Shown here piece after piece: positions 6,200 to 8,467 of a stretch of 8,467 nucleotides of DNA. Position 1 is the first letter of the stretch. The number at the start of each line of letters is the position of its first letter. The notes under the pieces were generated by a model that worked only from the letters and a program-made list of their open reading frames with translations, was not told where the DNA came from and ran no database searches. The stretch is taken from positions 1 to 8,467 of the forward strand of contig DCUC01000048.1 of the NCBI GenBank assembly GCA_002329705.1, read 5' to 3'. This DNA is from Caryophanales bacterium UBA1424. GTDB taxonomy: Bacteria; Bacillota_I; Bacilli_A; RFN20; CAG-826. A program made the position numbers and the translations under genes.

Positions 6200-7765
6200 A
6201 TGGATTTTTTAAACGACCTTCTTAATTATTATCAACTAAGTAAAGAGCAGTATGAAATTATGACGCGGCCGCTTTCTTATGGCGATTTGCGATTTGACTA
6301 TCGCGTAAAAGGCCTTGAACCGTTGCTCGTCCGGATTAAGAAGGCGATTGCCTCGAAAGAAAAAATTATCGTCTATGGCGATTACGACTGCGATGGCATT
6401 ATGTCGACATCGATTATCGTCAAAGTTTTTGAGCTCCTCGGCCATTCGATCGGCTACTATGTTCCGAGCCGTTACATCGATGGCTACGGTCTTAATGTTA
6501 AGCGTGTCGAAGAAATTGCCAAGAAAGGCTATTCTCTGATTATCACGGTCGATAACGGCATCAGCGCTTTCGAGGCGATTAGCTTAGCCAAAGAAAAAGG
6601 CATTGATACGCTGGTCGTCGATCACCACGAAGTTCAGGACGACAAACTTCCTGACGCCGTAGGCATTTTACATCCCTTCGTCTCGGAGCTGGGCGAATAC
6701 GCCGCCAGCGGCGGTTTTATGGCCTTTGTCCTAGCAACGGCCTTACTCGATAAGGTTGAACCTTATTTATTAGCTTTGGCGGGCATCTCGACCATTTCTG
6801 ATATGATGCCGCTTCTTGGCTATAACCGCGACTTAGTGCGCCTCGCCATCGAAACCATGAACAGAAACCATTTTCCGTCAATCGCCAGGCTGACCGGCGA
6901 TAAGAATATCGATGAGAAAGTCATCGCCATGGAAATCGCCCCGAAAATCAATGCCGTGGGGCGCATGGATGAAACGACGAATATCAATCGCCTGATTAAA
7001 TATTTTGTCAGTTCAGACACGGCCGATATTGAAAGCTTCGGATCTTTTATCGAATCGATAAACGAGACGCGAAAAGCGTTGACCAAAGAAGTGGTGGAAT
7101 CGTTAGAGGCCATCGGCGATGTGCCCGGCATCGTCCTGAAACTAGATATCAAAGAAGGACTGATCGGCTTAATCGCCAACCGGCTCGTTAACGAACACCA
7201 GGTGCCGACGATTATCTTTACGGAAGACAGCACCGATAAAACGCTTCTTAAGGGCAGTATGCGATCCAAAGAAGGGTTTAATATTACGAAGGCGTTCGGA
7301 AGTCTTGAGAAGTATTTGGTCACGCATGGCGGCCATGCCTTTGCCGGCGGGCTGGCTATCCACAAAGATGATTTCGAATCTTTTAAAAAGGATTTCATCG
7401 TTCTCGCTGATCGCTATCGCTTTGTCGAAGAAGAAATAGCGGCCATCCCAATTTCTCTAAACGATATCAATATGCAGAATTATGAGAAAATTAGAACGTT
7501 TTCTCCTTTCGGAGAAGGCTTCAAAGAGCCATCTTTTCTCGTCACGGGACTAAAAGCCGCGAATTTGACGTTCATATCAAACGACAAGCACCTGTCGACA
7601 ATCATCGGCATGAATGTCAAACTGCTCGGCTTTAACATTTCCCGTCAGGAAGTTTGCAAATTATCATACATTGATATATACGGAAATATGCAACTAAACG
7701 AGTTTCGCGGCCGTTATACGCTCGAATTCCGCGTCTCTTCATATCGGGCGAATAAGTTGCTATGA
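6200..7765 (+). CDS. recJ: Single-stranded-DNA-specific exonuclease RecJ
   Basis: The 521-residue product (numbered from the ATG at 6200) has all DHH-family catalytic motifs: GDYDCDG (60-66), TVDNGIS (116-122), VVDHHEV (139-145) and SDMMPL (200-205), which ligate two metal ions. The DHHA1 part contains INAVGRM (250-256) and GGHAFAGG (377-384), and the C-terminal ~100 residues form the OB-like domain. RecJ degrades single-stranded DNA 5' to 3' in recombination, mismatch and base-excision repair. It is shorter than Bacillus RecJ (over 750 residues), which carries an extra C-terminal region. The start is ambiguous: a TTG at 6176 adds eight residues and has AAAGGG five bases upstream, but both sit in a terminator-like hairpin; the ATG at 6200 has no clear ribosome-binding site yet leaves the conserved N-terminal region intact. 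The gene ends in TGA. Confidence 0.96.
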   Translation: MDFLNDLLNYYQLSKEQYEIMTRPLSYGDLRFDYRVKGLEPLLVRIKKAIASKEKIIVYGDYDCDGIMSTSIIVKVFELLGHSIGYYVPSRYIDGYGLNVKRVEEIAKKGYSLIITVDNGISAFEAISLAKEKGIDTLVVDHHEVQDDKLPDAVGILHPFVSELGEYAASGGFMAFVLATALLDKVEPYLLALAGISTISDMMPLLGYNRDLVRLAIETMNRNHFPSIARLTGDKNIDEKVIAMEIAPKINAVGRMDETTNINRLIKYFVSSDTADIESFGSFIESINETRKALTKEVVESLEAIGDVPGIVLKLDIKEGLIGLIANRLVNEHQVPTIIFTEDSTDKTLLKGSMRSKEGFNITKAFGSLEKYLVTHGGHAFAGGLAIHKDDFESFKKDFIVLADRYRFVEEEIAAIPISLNDINMQNYEKIRTFSPFGEGFKEPSFLVTGLKAANLTFISNDKHLSTIIGMNVKLLGFNISRQEVCKLSYIDIYGNMQLNEFRGRYTLEFRVSSYRANKLL

Positions 7766-7772
7766 TTAAAAT

Positions 7773-8360
7773 ATGAAAAAGAAGTTCGTCGCTCTTATTC
7801 CAATAGTCGCTCTTTTGACTTCCTGCCCCATCGTTAATCCCATTTATCCTCAGGATGAATTGGACTTGAGCAAATATCGGGAACCAATTTTTTTAAATTG
7901 GGCAAACGACGATTCCGAGCAAGAAAACGATATTCTGTTTGAAGATGTCGAAGAATTGCGATCATATCTTAATACTTCTCGCTCTGTCGTCAAAGAGGTT
8001 ACGTCATTTATAAATGTCTACCGCGGAAAAAAGGCCTTGCGAATCGATAAAGGCCGGGGCGAGATCAAAGGTGAACTAATCATCGATTTGAAAAATATTT
8101 TTCGCGCTGATGCCATCGCCCTTCATGTTTATCCTTATTACTATTCATTGATTGATCGCATCACTGGCAAAACCGGAAATATTTACGATGCCTTTTCCTT
8201 ATCGATTAACGAACGCGAATCAATCGCCATTAACCAAAATGATGAAGACGATCCACAAATGCTGACATTTTGTTTTAATGAACCGATTGAAGTAATTACG
8301 ATTCAGGCATCGACTGGCCGCGGCTTTCTTTTTGGTCTTGATATTTATCAAAAGATTTGA
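7773..8360 (+). CDS. Predicted lipoprotein of unknown function
   Basis: The 195-residue product starts MKKKFVALIPIVALLTSC, a lipoprotein signal peptide with lipobox LTSC and lipidated Cys18, so it should be anchored outside the cytoplasmic membrane. The mature part has an acidic stretch (~45-65), then alternating-hydrophobic segments (GELIIDL at ~99-105, ADAIALHVYPYYYSL, DAFSLSINE) ending in EVITIQASTGRGFLFGLDIY. This strand-rich pattern suggests a beta-sandwich resembling carbohydrate- or ligand-binding folds, but that is inference. I recognise no catalytic motif or named family. It starts seven bases after the recJ stop without an obvious ribosome-binding site, so it is probably co-transcribed and coupled with recJ, although the functional link is unclear. 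It ends in TGA and is followed by a terminator. Confidence 0.88.
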   Translation: MKKKFVALIPIVALLTSCPIVNPIYPQDELDLSKYREPIFLNWANDDSEQENDILFEDVEELRSYLNTSRSVVKEVTSFINVYRGKKALRIDKGRGEIKGELIIDLKNIFRADAIALHVYPYYYSLIDRITGKTGNIYDAFSLSINERESIAINQNDEDDPQMLTFCFNEPIEVITIQASTGRGFLFGLDIYQKI

Positions 8361-8389
8361 TTTTAAAAAATGGATAAATTTATAAAAGA

Positions 8390-8411
8390 AAAGCGGCCCG
8401 TGAGCCGCTTT
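8390..8411. terminator. Bidirectional terminator between convergent genes
   Basis: AAAGCGGC (8390-8397) pairs with GCCGCTTT (8404-8411) around a six-base loop. On the minus strand the stem runs into TTCTTTT; on the plus strand into TATTTAG. The stronger T-tract serves the minus-strand gene that ends at 8441, while the plus strand serves the lipoprotein gene. Confidence 0.88.
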
Positions 8412-8440
8412 ATTTAGTGAATGAGATTAATGAAGATTAC

Positions 8441-8467
8441 TTAAGCAACTACTGGTGTAATAACGGC
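8441..8467 (-). CDS. 3' end of a convergent gene (last eight codons only)
   Basis: Read on the minus strand, the window edge gives GCC GTT ATT ACA CCA GTA GTT GCT TAA, encoding a C-terminus AVITPVVA followed by a stop at 8441-8443. A terminator with a good minus-strand T-tract begins 30 bases further on, which is the main support for a real gene ending here. The adjacent minus-strand frame is stopped by TAG at 8449-8451. The visible part is too short to identify the product. Confidence 0.5.
   Translation of the reverse strand, partial: AVITPVVA

Noticed and set aside
6820..7398. 192-codon minus-strand ORF
   Set aside because: It lies wholly inside the well-conserved recJ frame and its product shows no recognisable domain; it is a shadow of recJ codon usage.
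1..8467. Mycoplasma-type code with TGA as Trp
   Set aside because: recJ and the lipoprotein gene end at TGA in sensible places, no conserved frame contains an internal TGA, and Trp is TGG throughout.
1..8467. tRNA, rRNA, CRISPR array, insertion sequence or phage genes
   Set aside because: No cloverleaf, regular spaced direct repeat array, transposase motif or terminal inverted repeat was seen on either strand.

Overview
The window looks like a chromosomal segment of a low-to-moderate GC Bacillota, most plausibly a Mollicutes-like or Erysipelotrichia-like lineage that uses the standard genetic code. The reasons are the ruvA-ruvB-secDF-recJ order, a fused SecDF, secreted proteins with lamin-tail domains, a short lipoprotein, TGA used as a real stop (recJ and the lipoprotein gene both end in TGA) and TGG used for Trp. 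The taxonomic placement is inference; no rRNA or other marker is present.

Layout. Bases 1-1440 carry the 3' end of a large acidic, Tyr-rich, presumably secreted protein: three copies of a ~100-residue repeat followed by lamin-tail (LTD) sequence in an unusual order. Its gene ends at a strong terminator (1470-1492). The 343-base gap before ruvA contains a second strong terminator (1603-1625), a possible short transcript between the two, and an unlisted 32-codon gene for a single-pass membrane peptide (1684-1782) that stops 3 bases before ruvA. ruvA (1786-2340) and ruvB (2340-3347) overlap by one base and encode the Holliday-junction branch-migration motor. A terminator closes that unit at 3382-3403.

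Bases 3404-3542 hold a likely promoter for secDF, whose 17-bp spacer is almost entirely a perfect 16-bp palindrome (candidate operator). secDF (3543-6161) encodes a 12-helix fused SecD/SecF of 872 residues that lacks the conserved transmembrane aspartates in both halves, so its proton-driven function is in doubt. Four bases after its stop lies a terminator-like hairpin that overlaps the 5' end of recJ and complicates the choice of recJ start. recJ (6200 or 6176 to 7765) encodes the single-strand-specific 5'-3' exonuclease with all catalytic motifs. Seven bases later comes a gene for a 195-residue lipoprotein of unknown function (7773-8360). A bidirectional terminator (8390-8411) separates it from the 3' end of a convergent minus-strand gene, of which only eight codons are visible.

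Functionally the window combines housekeeping recombination and repair (RuvAB, RecJ) and secretion (SecDF) with three lineage-specific envelope or secreted proteins (LTD repeat protein, small membrane peptide, lipoprotein). Those three and the degenerate SecDF are the parts most worth further study.
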